Assembly: GCA_017694885.1 (NCBI GenBank)
Contig: JADIMH010000065.1
Location: 1-64,000 of the forward strand
Reading direction: 5' to 3'
DNA length: 64,000 nt
From: Candidatus Cryptobacteroides faecipullorum
GTDB taxonomy: Bacteria > Bacteroidota > Bacteroidia > Bacteroidales > UBA932
Both the position numbers and the translations under genes were made by a program. Of this stretch, positions 27,972 to 36,283 are shown piece after piece (positions within the stretch are counted from its first letter, which is position 1; every line of letters starts with the position of its first letter). Below the pieces are notes generated by a model. That model made no database searches. It had not been told where the DNA came from and was given only the letters and a program-made list of their open reading frames with translations.

Positions 27972-29219
27972 ATGGACAGACAATGGGAAAAACAGCTGCG
28001 CGAGAAGATGTCGCAATATTCTCAGAGCGAACCTGACGGACTCTGGGAAGACATCATGCACAGGATGGATGAGATCAGACCCATACAGACTGAACCGCAC
28101 AGGAAAAGCAAGAATGTTTTCTTGCTGCCGTTTATTGCAGCAGCTGCGGCCGTCGCCGCCTTCTTTATAGTCATGAAAGGCACCGGTGCATCCGACCCGG
28201 GTTCTCCGGCCGGCAGGGCTGCGATACTGGCGGATGCCGCCGAGGTATCTCTGCCGGAAATACCGTCGCCTGTACCTGCAGGAAGCCTGGAAAGACCTTA
28301 TTATACAGAAAAAAAGCAAGAAGAACGCAGTAGCGGAAATGAAAACGGCGCCCCGACAGGAATACAGGAAGCGGCAGCCAGTGACATACACGAAGACAAT
28401 GATGGACGGGACACGCATATAAGCGGGGAAAAGCCTGCAGAAGACGAAGGCTTCACCATGGGCGGAGATTATTTTCAGGACCTTGACTACAAAGAGAAGG
28501 GACGGAAAAGCAGAGGAAACAGGAAAAGATTCAGCACAAGCCTTTCCATATCCAATCTGACCGGATCCAGACAGGCCTATGGCGGATACGGGACAATCCA
28601 GCCGGCAGCATTGTCTTTCAATGGGATACCTGTCAAGAATGCCATAAGCGCAATTCCCGGAAACGGAATACTGCTTCTGAACAGAGGGAACGAATCCAGC
28701 ACCGAAATCAGGCACAGACAGCCTGTTCGGGCCGGAGTAACATTCAAGTATTATCTTTCCGACAAATGGGGAGTAGAAACCGGACTTGTATATTCCTATC
28801 TGGCGTCCCGGATGGAAACCGTAAATTCGACCATGTACGCAAGCAATACCGACCAGCAGCTGCACTATCTCGGAATACCGCTACGGTTAAGCTATAACAT
28901 TTTCGACTCCAAATATCTTACCGTCTATGCAAGTGCCGGAGGAATGGCCGAGAAATGCATTTCCGGCTCAGCCAGGACAATAGTGGAAATAAACGGCACA
29001 GAGACAGACAATACTGCCGGCAGGATAAACATAAAGCCATTGCAGTGGTCTGTAAGTGCAGAAGCGGGAGTTCAGGGGAACATCAACGATTTTATCGGAA
29101 TATACATCGAGCCCGGAGCGAGCTGGCATTTCGACAACGGAAGCCTTGTCAGTACAGTCTACAAGGAAAAGCCTCTTAATTTCAACCTTGAGTTCGGAAT
29201 AAGATTCTCTTTTAGGTAA
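27972..29219 (+). CDS. anti-sigma-like N-terminus, single TM, linker and C-terminal outer-membrane beta-barrel
   Basis: Residues 1-47 polar; TM NVFLLPFIAAAAAVAAFFIVM; ~115-aa low-complexity linker; from ~residue 186 OMP_b-brl-like strands (VRAGVTFKYYLSDKWGVETGLVYSYL...ISGSARTIVEI...FNLEFGIRFSFR). Starts 3 nt after the sigma-factor gene. Confidence 0.75.
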   Translation: MDRQWEKQLREKMSQYSQSEPDGLWEDIMHRMDEIRPIQTEPHRKSKNVFLLPFIAAAAAVAAFFIVMKGTGASDPGSPAGRAAILADAAEVSLPEIPSPVPAGSLERPYYTEKKQEERSSGNENGAPTGIQEAAASDIHEDNDGRDTHISGEKPAEDEGFTMGGDYFQDLDYKEKGRKSRGNRKRFSTSLSISNLTGSRQAYGGYGTIQPAALSFNGIPVKNAISAIPGNGILLLNRGNESSTEIRHRQPVRAGVTFKYYLSDKWGVETGLVYSYLASRMETVNSTMYASNTDQQLHYLGIPLRLSYNIFDSKYLTVYASAGGMAEKCISGSARTIVEINGTETDNTAGRINIKPLQWSVSAEAGVQGNINDFIGIYIEPGASWHFDNGSLVSTVYKEKPLNFNLEFGIRFSFR

Positions 29220-29235
29220 AAAATCGGATAAGGTG

Positions 29236-29265
29236 TTGCAGTGTACGATTTTTTTACTACCTTTG
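29236..29265 (+). promoter_or_regulatory. promoter (TTG-N19-TACCTTTG) for tRNA-His
   Basis: TTG 29236-29238, TACCTTTG 29258-29265; the -7 box and following GCAATCCCA match the tRNA-Asn promoter region. Confidence 0.6.
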
Positions 29266-29283
29266 CAATCCCAAAACCAATAT

Positions 29284-29358
29284 GGTACCCATAGTTCAGT
29301 TGGTTAGAGCGTCAGATTGTGGTTCTGAATGTCGTCGGTTCGAATCCGACTGGGTACC
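29284..29358 (+). tRNA. tRNA-His (anticodon GTG), G-1:C73 encoded, no encoded CCA
   Basis: GGTACCCATAGTTCAGTTGGTTAGAGCGTCAGATTGTGGTTCTGAATGTCGTCGGTTCGAATCCGACTGGGTACC; complete cloverleaf. Confidence 0.96.
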
Positions 29359-29362
29359 CTTC

Positions 29363-29396
29363 AAAAAAGCCTCTCACGATTGCGAGAGGCTTTTTT
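29363..29396 (+). terminator. Rho-independent terminator after tRNA-His (potentially bidirectional)
   Basis: AAAAAAGCCTCTC-acgattgc-GAGAGGCTTTTTT. Confidence 0.85.
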
Positions 29397-29405
29397 CATT
29401 CCCAT

Positions 29406-30977
29406 TTACCGGGCCCTGGCCGCGAGTTTGCTTTCTATCGGATCATGGTACTGGTCCTGAAGCCGTTTCAGCTCGGTCCTCAACTGTTCGGTTATCTCCT
29501 CATATCCTTCTTTCCCGTAGAGATTGTTCATTTCATGAGGATCGGACTGGAGATCATAGAGTTCCCAGCAGTCGATGTCGTTATAGAAATGCATGAGCTT
29601 CCATCTGTCGGTCCTTACCCCATAGTGCCGCTTTACCATATGCTCTGCAGGGTACTCATAAAAATGATAGTACAGAGACTGTCTCCAGTCCGACGGGTTC
29701 TCCCCTTTCAGAAGAGGAAGAAGAGAAACGCCCTGGATATCATCAGGGACAGGCGCTCCTGCCAGTTCAAGGAACGTAGGGGCATAGTCTATATTCTGGA
29801 CCATCTGTGAAATATCGCCTCTGGCCTTGAGCCCTTTCGGGAGCCTCATTACCAGCGGAGTCCGCATTGATTCCTCATACATGAACCTCTTGTCGAACCA
29901 GCCATGCTCACCCATATAGAATCCCTGGTCTGAAGTGTAGACGACAAGGGTGTTGTCCAGCAGACCTTTCTCCTCAAGATAATCCAGAACCCTGCCGATA
30001 TTGTCATCCAGAGACTTGACGACCTTTGCATAATCACGCATGTATCTCTGGAATTTCCATTCGGCGAGATCTTTCCCCTGCGGATTCTTCTCCTTGAATT
30101 CTTCGATTATCGGAGCATAGGCGTCATGATAGGTTTTCCTGTCTTCAGGAGAGAGCCTGTTTACCATATAACGGTAAGTGGATGCAAGAGGGGTATCGAT
30201 TCCTGTATCCATTTTCGTATCATAGACGATATCCATATCCTTCCATATGCTCATTTCCTGCGCTGCCGCCGCCTGACGCCCCTGATAGTCATCATAGAAG
30301 TTTTCCGGAAGATCGAATACGGTATCCTCGTACTCGTTCAGATACTTGAGGTCCGGGAGCCATGCCCTGTGACAGGCCTTATGGTGTATGAAAAGACAGA
30401 AAGGCTTGTCCTTGTCCCTCTTATTCTCGATCCAGTCTATTCCCTTGTCGGTAACGATATCTGTCACATATCCTTCTACGCGGACAGTATCATTATCCAT
30501 GGTTATGAAATCCGGATTATAATAATCGCCCTGGTTCGGAAGTATCTCCCAGTAATCGAATCCGGTAGGAAGCGATATCAGATGCCACTTGCCGACTATC
30601 GCCGTCTGATAGCCTGCCTTCTGAAGCAGTTTCGGCATAGTCTGCTGCGAGCCGTCGAAAATGCAGGTCGTGTTGTCGGTAAAACCGTTGGCATGGCTGT
30701 GCTTGCCTGTCAACATACATGCCCGGCTCGGGCCGCTGAGAGAATTGGCCACGAAACTGTTGACGAATTTCACGCCATCGGCGGCAATGCGGTCAAGGTT
30801 GGGCGTATGCACATTGGAGTCATCATAGCAGCTCATCATCTGGGCTGTATGATCATCGGTCATGATATAAACGATATTGTACCTGGTATCGGCCTTTTTG
30901 TCGGCCCCGCAGGAGGTAAGGGACAGCAGGACGGCCGTTCCTGAAAGGGTCTTGATAATGTTGATTCCGGTCATCAT
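29406..30977 (-). CDS. Ser-type sulfatase lipoprotein (S1 family; GlcNAc-6-sulfatase-like by context)
   Basis: NIVYIMTDDHTAQMMSCY...HTPNLDRIAADGVKF...SLSGPSRACMLTGKHSHANGF: sulfatase signature with Ser at the formylglycine position. Lipoprotein-type N-terminus. Confidence 0.9.
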   Translation of the reverse strand: MMTGINIIKTLSGTAVLLSLTSCGADKKADTRYNIVYIMTDDHTAQMMSCYDDSNVHTPNLDRIAADGVKFVNSFVANSLSGPSRACMLTGKHSHANGFTDNTTCIFDGSQQTMPKLLQKAGYQTAIVGKWHLISLPTGFDYWEILPNQGDYYNPDFITMDNDTVRVEGYVTDIVTDKGIDWIENKRDKDKPFCLFIHHKACHRAWLPDLKYLNEYEDTVFDLPENFYDDYQGRQAAAAQEMSIWKDMDIVYDTKMDTGIDTPLASTYRYMVNRLSPEDRKTYHDAYAPIIEEFKEKNPQGKDLAEWKFQRYMRDYAKVVKSLDDNIGRVLDYLEEKGLLDNTLVVYTSDQGFYMGEHGWFDKRFMYEESMRTPLVMRLPKGLKARGDISQMVQNIDYAPTFLELAGAPVPDDIQGVSLLPLLKGENPSDWRQSLYYHFYEYPAEHMVKRHYGVRTDRWKLMHFYNDIDCWELYDLQSDPHEMNNLYGKEGYEEITEQLRTELKRLQDQYHDPIESKLAARAR

Positions 30978-31013
30978 ATGTATGTTAACTGATTATTGCT
31001 GCAAATTTAACAG

Positions 31014-31053
31014 ACAAGCCGGCCATTCCGGAATCCGGAATGACCGGCCTTGT
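31014..31053 (-). terminator. very strong hairpin between susD-like and sulfatase genes
   Basis: ACAAGCCGGCCATTCCGG-aat-CCGGAATGACCGGCCTTGT, near-perfect ~18-bp stem with 3-nt loop. Confidence 0.65.
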
Positions 31054-31078
31054 CATAAGATCTGATTCCCAAAGCGGT

Positions 31079-32947
31079 TTACCAGCCAGGATTCTGCACC
31101 CACAGATTATTTGTAAGGGTGATCATACCATCTCTGATAGGAAGAAGATAATCCCTGTCTACTTTAAACTGATATCCGTTCGGAAGATTGCCGTAAGGAA
31201 TGATATACCTGAAGCCGTTTTCATCTGCTTCTGTCAGGAACAGGTTATTGTCCGCAGGCTGGTCATATCTGAGGGCATCGCCGTAGAATTCATTGCCCTC
31301 CAGATCACTGCCGGTAAATACCGCACCGGAAGGGGTATACCCTTTGATAAGAACATCGGCGGCAGCCCAGCGGAAGATGTCGTACATGCGCTTGCCTTCG
31401 CAGGCAAGTTCCACCCTGCGCTCGCGGCGTACAGCCTGGATGTATTTGTCATCGCCGCCAGCGACATTCATCATAGGGTAATCAGAATCACTGTTGAACT
31501 CCCTGTCGAAATCCACCTCAGGCATTCCTACACGGTCGCGCAGCGGTTTCAGCGCAGCCTTGATCCTCTCGGCATTGCCTGGTCCGTCAAGTTCTGCCAA
31601 TGCCTCGGCAAAGTTAAGCAGAGCTTCCGCATAACGGAACTGGATAGCCGGAGCCTGGCTCTTGTACTCTCCTTCTATCGTAGAGAGGTCTGCAGGATCT
31701 ATCTCCACATGTTTCAGAAGCGCATAGCCGGTAGCATTCGAGTGGTATGCCCCGGACGGGTCTCCCTGAAGCAACGGATATGTGAAAATAAACGCATTGC
31801 TCGGCTCTTCATCACCTGCGGTATTCGGACGCAGCTGCTGTCCCGGGATACAAACCGTCTGGGAAAGACGCGGGTCACGCACAGTAGGCTGAAGCTCTGT
31901 ACCGTACACCTTCTTTGCCTCTATTCTTTCTTCCTTGCTGTAAGGCTTTCCGTCTATAGTAAGATAATCGTCAACCAGGGATGCAGTGATGCCTTTCTGT
32001 CCGCCTCCGAGGTTCTGGAAACGTGTAACCGAATGGCCGATATTGTCCGCTATGTCATATTTCTTCCACCAAAGGACTTCCGGATTGGATGACAGATCGT
32101 ACGTTACGAAAAGGGACCTGTAATCGTCAAGGGTGTTTCCCGTACTGTAGATTCTCCATCTTCCGGCCTCTGCTCCGTCGATTATAGGAGCGACGGCATC
32201 GACTGCCTGCTGGAGATAGTCGTCGATCTTATCGTCTGTAACTTCAGGATCATAGAAAGCATCGTCTTTCAGCTTGTGGTATTTCTCCCATGTACCTTCA
32301 AACAGGGCGACTTCGCTCTTCAGTATGCGGGCCACATCCTTATGGACTCTCATCGAAGCGCTGCTCGACTGGGTCTGGAGATTCTCGATGGCCATATCGA
32401 GGTCTGCAAGAATCTTGTCAGCAATGAATGTCCTGCTGTCGCGAGGAAGCTGCAGCTGCTCCAGGTCCGGATCCATCACCTTGTCTATCCATGTGACTCC
32501 GCCGTAATCCTTGAGAAGGCCATAGTAATACCATGCCCTGAAGTAATAGGCTTCACCGACACACTGCTTATAGGCGGCATCCTCAGTCGAACCTGTGTAA
32601 TGGTCAAGGTTGTTCAGAAGGAAATTCACGGCCCTTATCCAGTCGTATGCCGTAAGTTCGGCTCCGTTGGAGACAGAAAGGGCGCCGTTCAGCCTGGTGT
32701 CTACAGAAGAATACACCATATTGTCGCTCTGAACGTCACCGAAAGCTATGCCGGTTCCGTTTACAGTAGAAGGATGACCGCGGAAAGCATTGTTATAGAA
32801 ATTGTTGAGATACTTTTCCATCTCTCCGGTAGTCCTGAATACAGTAGAGGTCGATATCACAACCTCCGGTTCCTTCTCCAGACTGAAGCAGCCTGTTACG
32901 GAAGGAAGCAACGCAAGACCTGCAAATAGAATATATATTTTTTTCAT
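31079..32947 (-). CDS. SusD/RagB-family nutrient-binding outer membrane lipoprotein
   Basis: Lipoprotein signal (LLPSVTGCFSLEKEP) and SusD hallmarks (AYKQCVGEAYYFRAWYYYGLLKDYGGVTWID...RYAEALLNFAEALAELDG...RRERRVELACEGKRMYDIFRW). Confidence 0.95.
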   Translation of the reverse strand: MKKIYILFAGLALLPSVTGCFSLEKEPEVVISTSTVFRTTGEMEKYLNNFYNNAFRGHPSTVNGTGIAFGDVQSDNMVYSSVDTRLNGALSVSNGAELTAYDWIRAVNFLLNNLDHYTGSTEDAAYKQCVGEAYYFRAWYYYGLLKDYGGVTWIDKVMDPDLEQLQLPRDSRTFIADKILADLDMAIENLQTQSSSASMRVHKDVARILKSEVALFEGTWEKYHKLKDDAFYDPEVTDDKIDDYLQQAVDAVAPIIDGAEAGRWRIYSTGNTLDDYRSLFVTYDLSSNPEVLWWKKYDIADNIGHSVTRFQNLGGGQKGITASLVDDYLTIDGKPYSKEERIEAKKVYGTELQPTVRDPRLSQTVCIPGQQLRPNTAGDEEPSNAFIFTYPLLQGDPSGAYHSNATGYALLKHVEIDPADLSTIEGEYKSQAPAIQFRYAEALLNFAEALAELDGPGNAERIKAALKPLRDRVGMPEVDFDREFNSDSDYPMMNVAGGDDKYIQAVRRERRVELACEGKRMYDIFRWAAADVLIKGYTPSGAVFTGSDLEGNEFYGDALRYDQPADNNLFLTEADENGFRYIIPYGNLPNGYQFKVDRDYLLPIRDGMITLTNNLWVQNPGW

Positions 32948-32958
32948 TGTCGTGATAA

Positions 32959-35900
32959 TTACAGATTAACGATAAGACCTACTGAATATATCCTGTTCAT
33001 AGGATAGTTCTTTCCTGCTTCTCCGTTGTAGCTGTTGCCCGTAAAGACGGCCTCAGGGTCGAACATCTTGGCCAGCTTGGTGAATGTCACGAGGTTGTCG
33101 CCGGAGAAATAGACCTGGAGTTTGGTAAGACCTATCTTCTTTATCATCTTCTGTGGGAAGTCATAGCTGAGGGTCAGGTTCTTGAGCCTGCAGTATGCAG
33201 CATTCTGAAGATAAAGGTCGCATGTCTGCTGGGTCTTGTTTGTGTACTGCGAAGTAGCGGCACCGGCAGCATTGATATAAGGTCTCGGATAGTAAGCATC
33301 CCTGTTGTCCTCGGTCCAATAGTCGAGATGCTGGGTAAAGACTGTAGTCTGAGCATAGGAACTTGCACCCCAGAAATACACTCCGCTCGGAGCCCAGTCG
33401 CGTTTCCCTACGCCCTGGAACATCACGCTCAGGGAGATTCCTTTCCATGAAAGCGAACCCTGGATAGTGTAGTTGTATCTTGGAGTAGTGCTGCCTATGA
33501 TTTCACGGTCGCCCATATCGTCCAGAGTATTGTTGCCGGTATCGATTCTTTCGTCTCCGTTCAGATTCTTATACTTCACGTCTCCAGGCTGCCATGGCTG
33601 GCTGGAAAGATAAGTAAGGTCGTAAGCGGCATTATAGGCATCGGCTTCTTCCTGGGTCTGGATAAGGCCGTCGGCGCGGTATCCCCAAATCTCGCCTACT
33701 TCACGTCCCTTATACCATGCACCGGCAGGGTTCGTTCCGGTAGGGTTCGAATATTCGGTAACTACAGCCGTAGCGTCATATACCGATCCGCCTATCGAGA
33801 AGTCCACTTCCTTGGCAATCTGGCCTCTATAGAGTACGGAGAACTCCCATCCGCGGTTACGCATGCAGGCATTGTTCGTCTGAGGAGGCGTAGCTCCGAA
33901 CATGTCAGGAAGTTCTTCTACAGGGCCGAGCATATCCCTCGTATCTCTCTGGAAGAACTCCAGGCTACCGGTCAGTCTGCCTTTGAACATGTTCCAGTCG
34001 AGGGCGATGTTCTTGCTGTCCACCTTTTCCCATGTAGTATTAGGGTTGACAACACCCGGAGCATAGAAATACATCTCGCGTCCGTTCTGGAAATACCAAC
34101 TGGTCTGCGCACCCGGGCTGATTGTAGAGGCAAAAGTATAAAGGGCGGCACCCGCCTGGTTTCCGAGCTGTCCCCATGAAGCTCTCAGCTTCAGTTCATC
34201 GAATATATGGTTTGCCGGCTCGAAGAAAGGCTCTCTGGCAATATTCCAGCCGACAGACACTGAAGGGAAGAAGCCCCAGCGGTTTCCTTTGGCAAATCTC
34301 GATGACCCGTCATAACGTGCGCTGAACTCAACCAGATACCTTCCGTCATAGTCATAATTGATACGGCCGAAGAAACCTCTTGTGGCCCAGCCGTTACGGG
34401 TCTCGGTCACCACTTTGTTGTCATCAGACATACCGAGATTAAGACCCGAGTTGGTGTATGTGGCAAGGTCGGTCGTATAACCGTACATGTAGTTATAGTC
34501 ATAATTTTCCTCCTGGAAACCTACTGTAGCGGCAAAGTTGTTCTTGCCTGCAGAGAAATTGTAGGAAGTATAGAGATTCAGGGACTGGTAACGGATTATA
34601 TCCATCTTTCTTGTGTAGGCGCCGTCTGCCACAACACCCATCTCGCCTCTGGTACCCTTGCTCGTAGTGACCCCGTCAAGTGCGTAGATATCAGGAGCCT
34701 GATTCATCGCCTTATAGTTCCAGTTATTCTGCTTATAGGTGTAATCAGCGAAAATCTTCCAGTTCTTCACAGGCTCGACTTCCAGACCGAGAGTAAAAAG
34801 GAAGTCATCGTCAAGACTGTTGGTGAATGTGCCGCTCTGGAGATAAGGCACCAGGGACAGCTCCGTGAAATGTCCGTTCGGATCCTTGTAATGGACAGTC
34901 GGGCGGAAACGGGCGAGAGAGTGGTAGAATCCTTCGGAAAGACCGCCGGAACCGAATGGAGTGTTGGTCTCCTGGTGGCTGTACTTGGCATTGAATTTAA
35001 GACGCAGCCATTTGGTAAGATCGGCATTGAGGTTTCCGTTGATATTGAACCTCTTGTAATCGATATCCGCATAACGGAGAATACCGTCTTCAGTATAGGC
35101 GCCGCCGGAAACATAGTAACGTACCTTGTCGGTTCCGCCGCTGAGACTCAGGTTGTGGTCCTGCTTGAAGGCGAAATTCTTATAGTGCAGATCGAAATAG
35201 TCTGTATTTCCGACACCGCTTTCAGAGTTTTCGAAAGCAGGATTCATCGATGAACCGGCAGGAAGCTCAGCCCAAGGGTCAACGCTTGAAGGGTTGTCTA
35301 TGAACTGCTGAAGCAATGCTATCTTTTCATCTGAATAAAGCCTGGTACTTCCCGTGTTCCTTACACCTTCGTTCCAGAAGTTGGCGAATTCAACGGAATT
35401 TGCCATGTCCGGAAGGACTGTAGGCTGCGTCCAGCCGAGGTTTCCGTGATAGCTGACCCTCATCTTGCCTTCTTCTCCGCTCTTGGTGGTCACGAGGATC
35501 ACACCGTATGCGGCGCGTGCTCCGTAGATGGCACTGGCGGAAGCATCCTTGAGGACTGAAATGCTCGCAACGTCGTTAGGATTCACATCTGAAAGGTCCA
35601 TTTCCACTCCGTCTACAAGGACATAAGGATTGGAAGTGCCCGACAGGTTACCTTGACCGCGGATCTGGAGAGTTCCCTTGGAACCAGGACGTCCCGAGTT
35701 GCTGTTGTTCACGGTAAGACCAGGAACAAGACCCTGCAGACTCTGCGTGATATTCGCGACAGGACGCATATCGAGGTCCTCTGATTCCACTGTAGAGACC
35801 GAACCGGTAAGGTTCACTTTCTTCTGAACACCGTAACCCACAACCACTACTTCGTCAAGGAAGTCCATAGAGGTACGGAGAAGGATATTCTGCGTAGCCT

Positions 35901-36195
35901 GGCCGTTCCATGTGATTTCCTGGGTATTGTATCCCAAAAGAGAAAATACGATAATGTCTCCCTGATTAAGACCAGAAAGAGTATAGCTTCCGTCGAAATC
36001 GGATGTAACTCCATTGTTGGTATCCTTTACAAAGACGGCGGCGCCCACTACCGGGCCGCTTTCATCTGTTATGACACCTGTAAGAGTTCCTGACCCCCCC
36101 TGAGCAAAAGCCTGAGGGGCGAAAACATTCAGGACAAGTGCAGACACGACGAATGCACAGACAAGCCTGAATGCAGACTTAATTTTTAGAAACAT
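32959..36195 (-). CDS. SusC/RagA-family TonB-dependent outer membrane transporter
   Basis: CarboxypepD_reg-like N-terminus (GTLTGVITDESGPVVGAAVFVKDTNNGVTSDFDGSYTLSGL), plug (LDEVVVVGYGVQKKVNLTGSVS), TonB-dependent barrel; directly precedes susD. Confidence 0.96.
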   Translation of the reverse strand: MFLKIKSAFRLVCAFVVSALVLNVFAPQAFAQGGSGTLTGVITDESGPVVGAAVFVKDTNNGVTSDFDGSYTLSGLNQGDIIVFSLLGYNTQEITWNGQATQNILLRTSMDFLDEVVVVGYGVQKKVNLTGSVSTVESEDLDMRPVANITQSLQGLVPGLTVNNSNSGRPGSKGTLQIRGQGNLSGTSNPYVLVDGVEMDLSDVNPNDVASISVLKDASASAIYGARAAYGVILVTTKSGEEGKMRVSYHGNLGWTQPTVLPDMANSVEFANFWNEGVRNTGSTRLYSDEKIALLQQFIDNPSSVDPWAELPAGSSMNPAFENSESGVGNTDYFDLHYKNFAFKQDHNLSLSGGTDKVRYYVSGGAYTEDGILRYADIDYKRFNINGNLNADLTKWLRLKFNAKYSHQETNTPFGSGGLSEGFYHSLARFRPTVHYKDPNGHFTELSLVPYLQSGTFTNSLDDDFLFTLGLEVEPVKNWKIFADYTYKQNNWNYKAMNQAPDIYALDGVTTSKGTRGEMGVVADGAYTRKMDIIRYQSLNLYTSYNFSAGKNNFAATVGFQEENYDYNYMYGYTTDLATYTNSGLNLGMSDDNKVVTETRNGWATRGFFGRINYDYDGRYLVEFSARYDGSSRFAKGNRWGFFPSVSVGWNIAREPFFEPANHIFDELKLRASWGQLGNQAGAALYTFASTISPGAQTSWYFQNGREMYFYAPGVVNPNTTWEKVDSKNIALDWNMFKGRLTGSLEFFQRDTRDMLGPVEELPDMFGATPPQTNNACMRNRGWEFSVLYRGQIAKEVDFSIGGSVYDATAVVTEYSNPTGTNPAGAWYKGREVGEIWGYRADGLIQTQEEADAYNAAYDLTYLSSQPWQPGDVKYKNLNGDERIDTGNNTLDDMGDREIIGSTTPRYNYTIQGSLSWKGISLSVMFQGVGKRDWAPSGVYFWGASSYAQTTVFTQHLDYWTEDNRDAYYPRPYINAAGAATSQYTNKTQQTCDLYLQNAAYCRLKNLTLSYDFPQKMIKKIGLTKLQVYFSGDNLVTFTKLAKMFDPEAVFTGNSYNGEAGKNYPMNRIYSVGLIVNL

Positions 36196-36234
36196 ATGAA
36201 TAACGGTTAGTTAGTTATTAAAGTGCTATTTCGA

Positions 36235-36258
36235 CAAATATAGTATTTTTTATACTAA
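36235..36258 (-). promoter_or_regulatory. -7-like TATATTTG overlapping dyad TAGTAT-TTTT-ATACTA upstream of susC
   Basis: CAAATATA at 36235-36242 (+), reads TATATTTG on -; adjacent palindrome tagtattttttatacta. No clear -33. Confidence 0.4.
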
Positions 36259-36283
36259 TTCCGAGAATTCGCTAAAAAAATAA

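Noticed and set aside
27561-28865. 434-aa minus-strand ORF
   Set aside because: Antisense to the sigma-factor and TM-barrel genes; Cys/Arg/Phe-rich artefactual composition.
31040-32092. 350-aa plus-strand ORF
   Set aside because: Antisense to the SusD gene; no recognisable domain.
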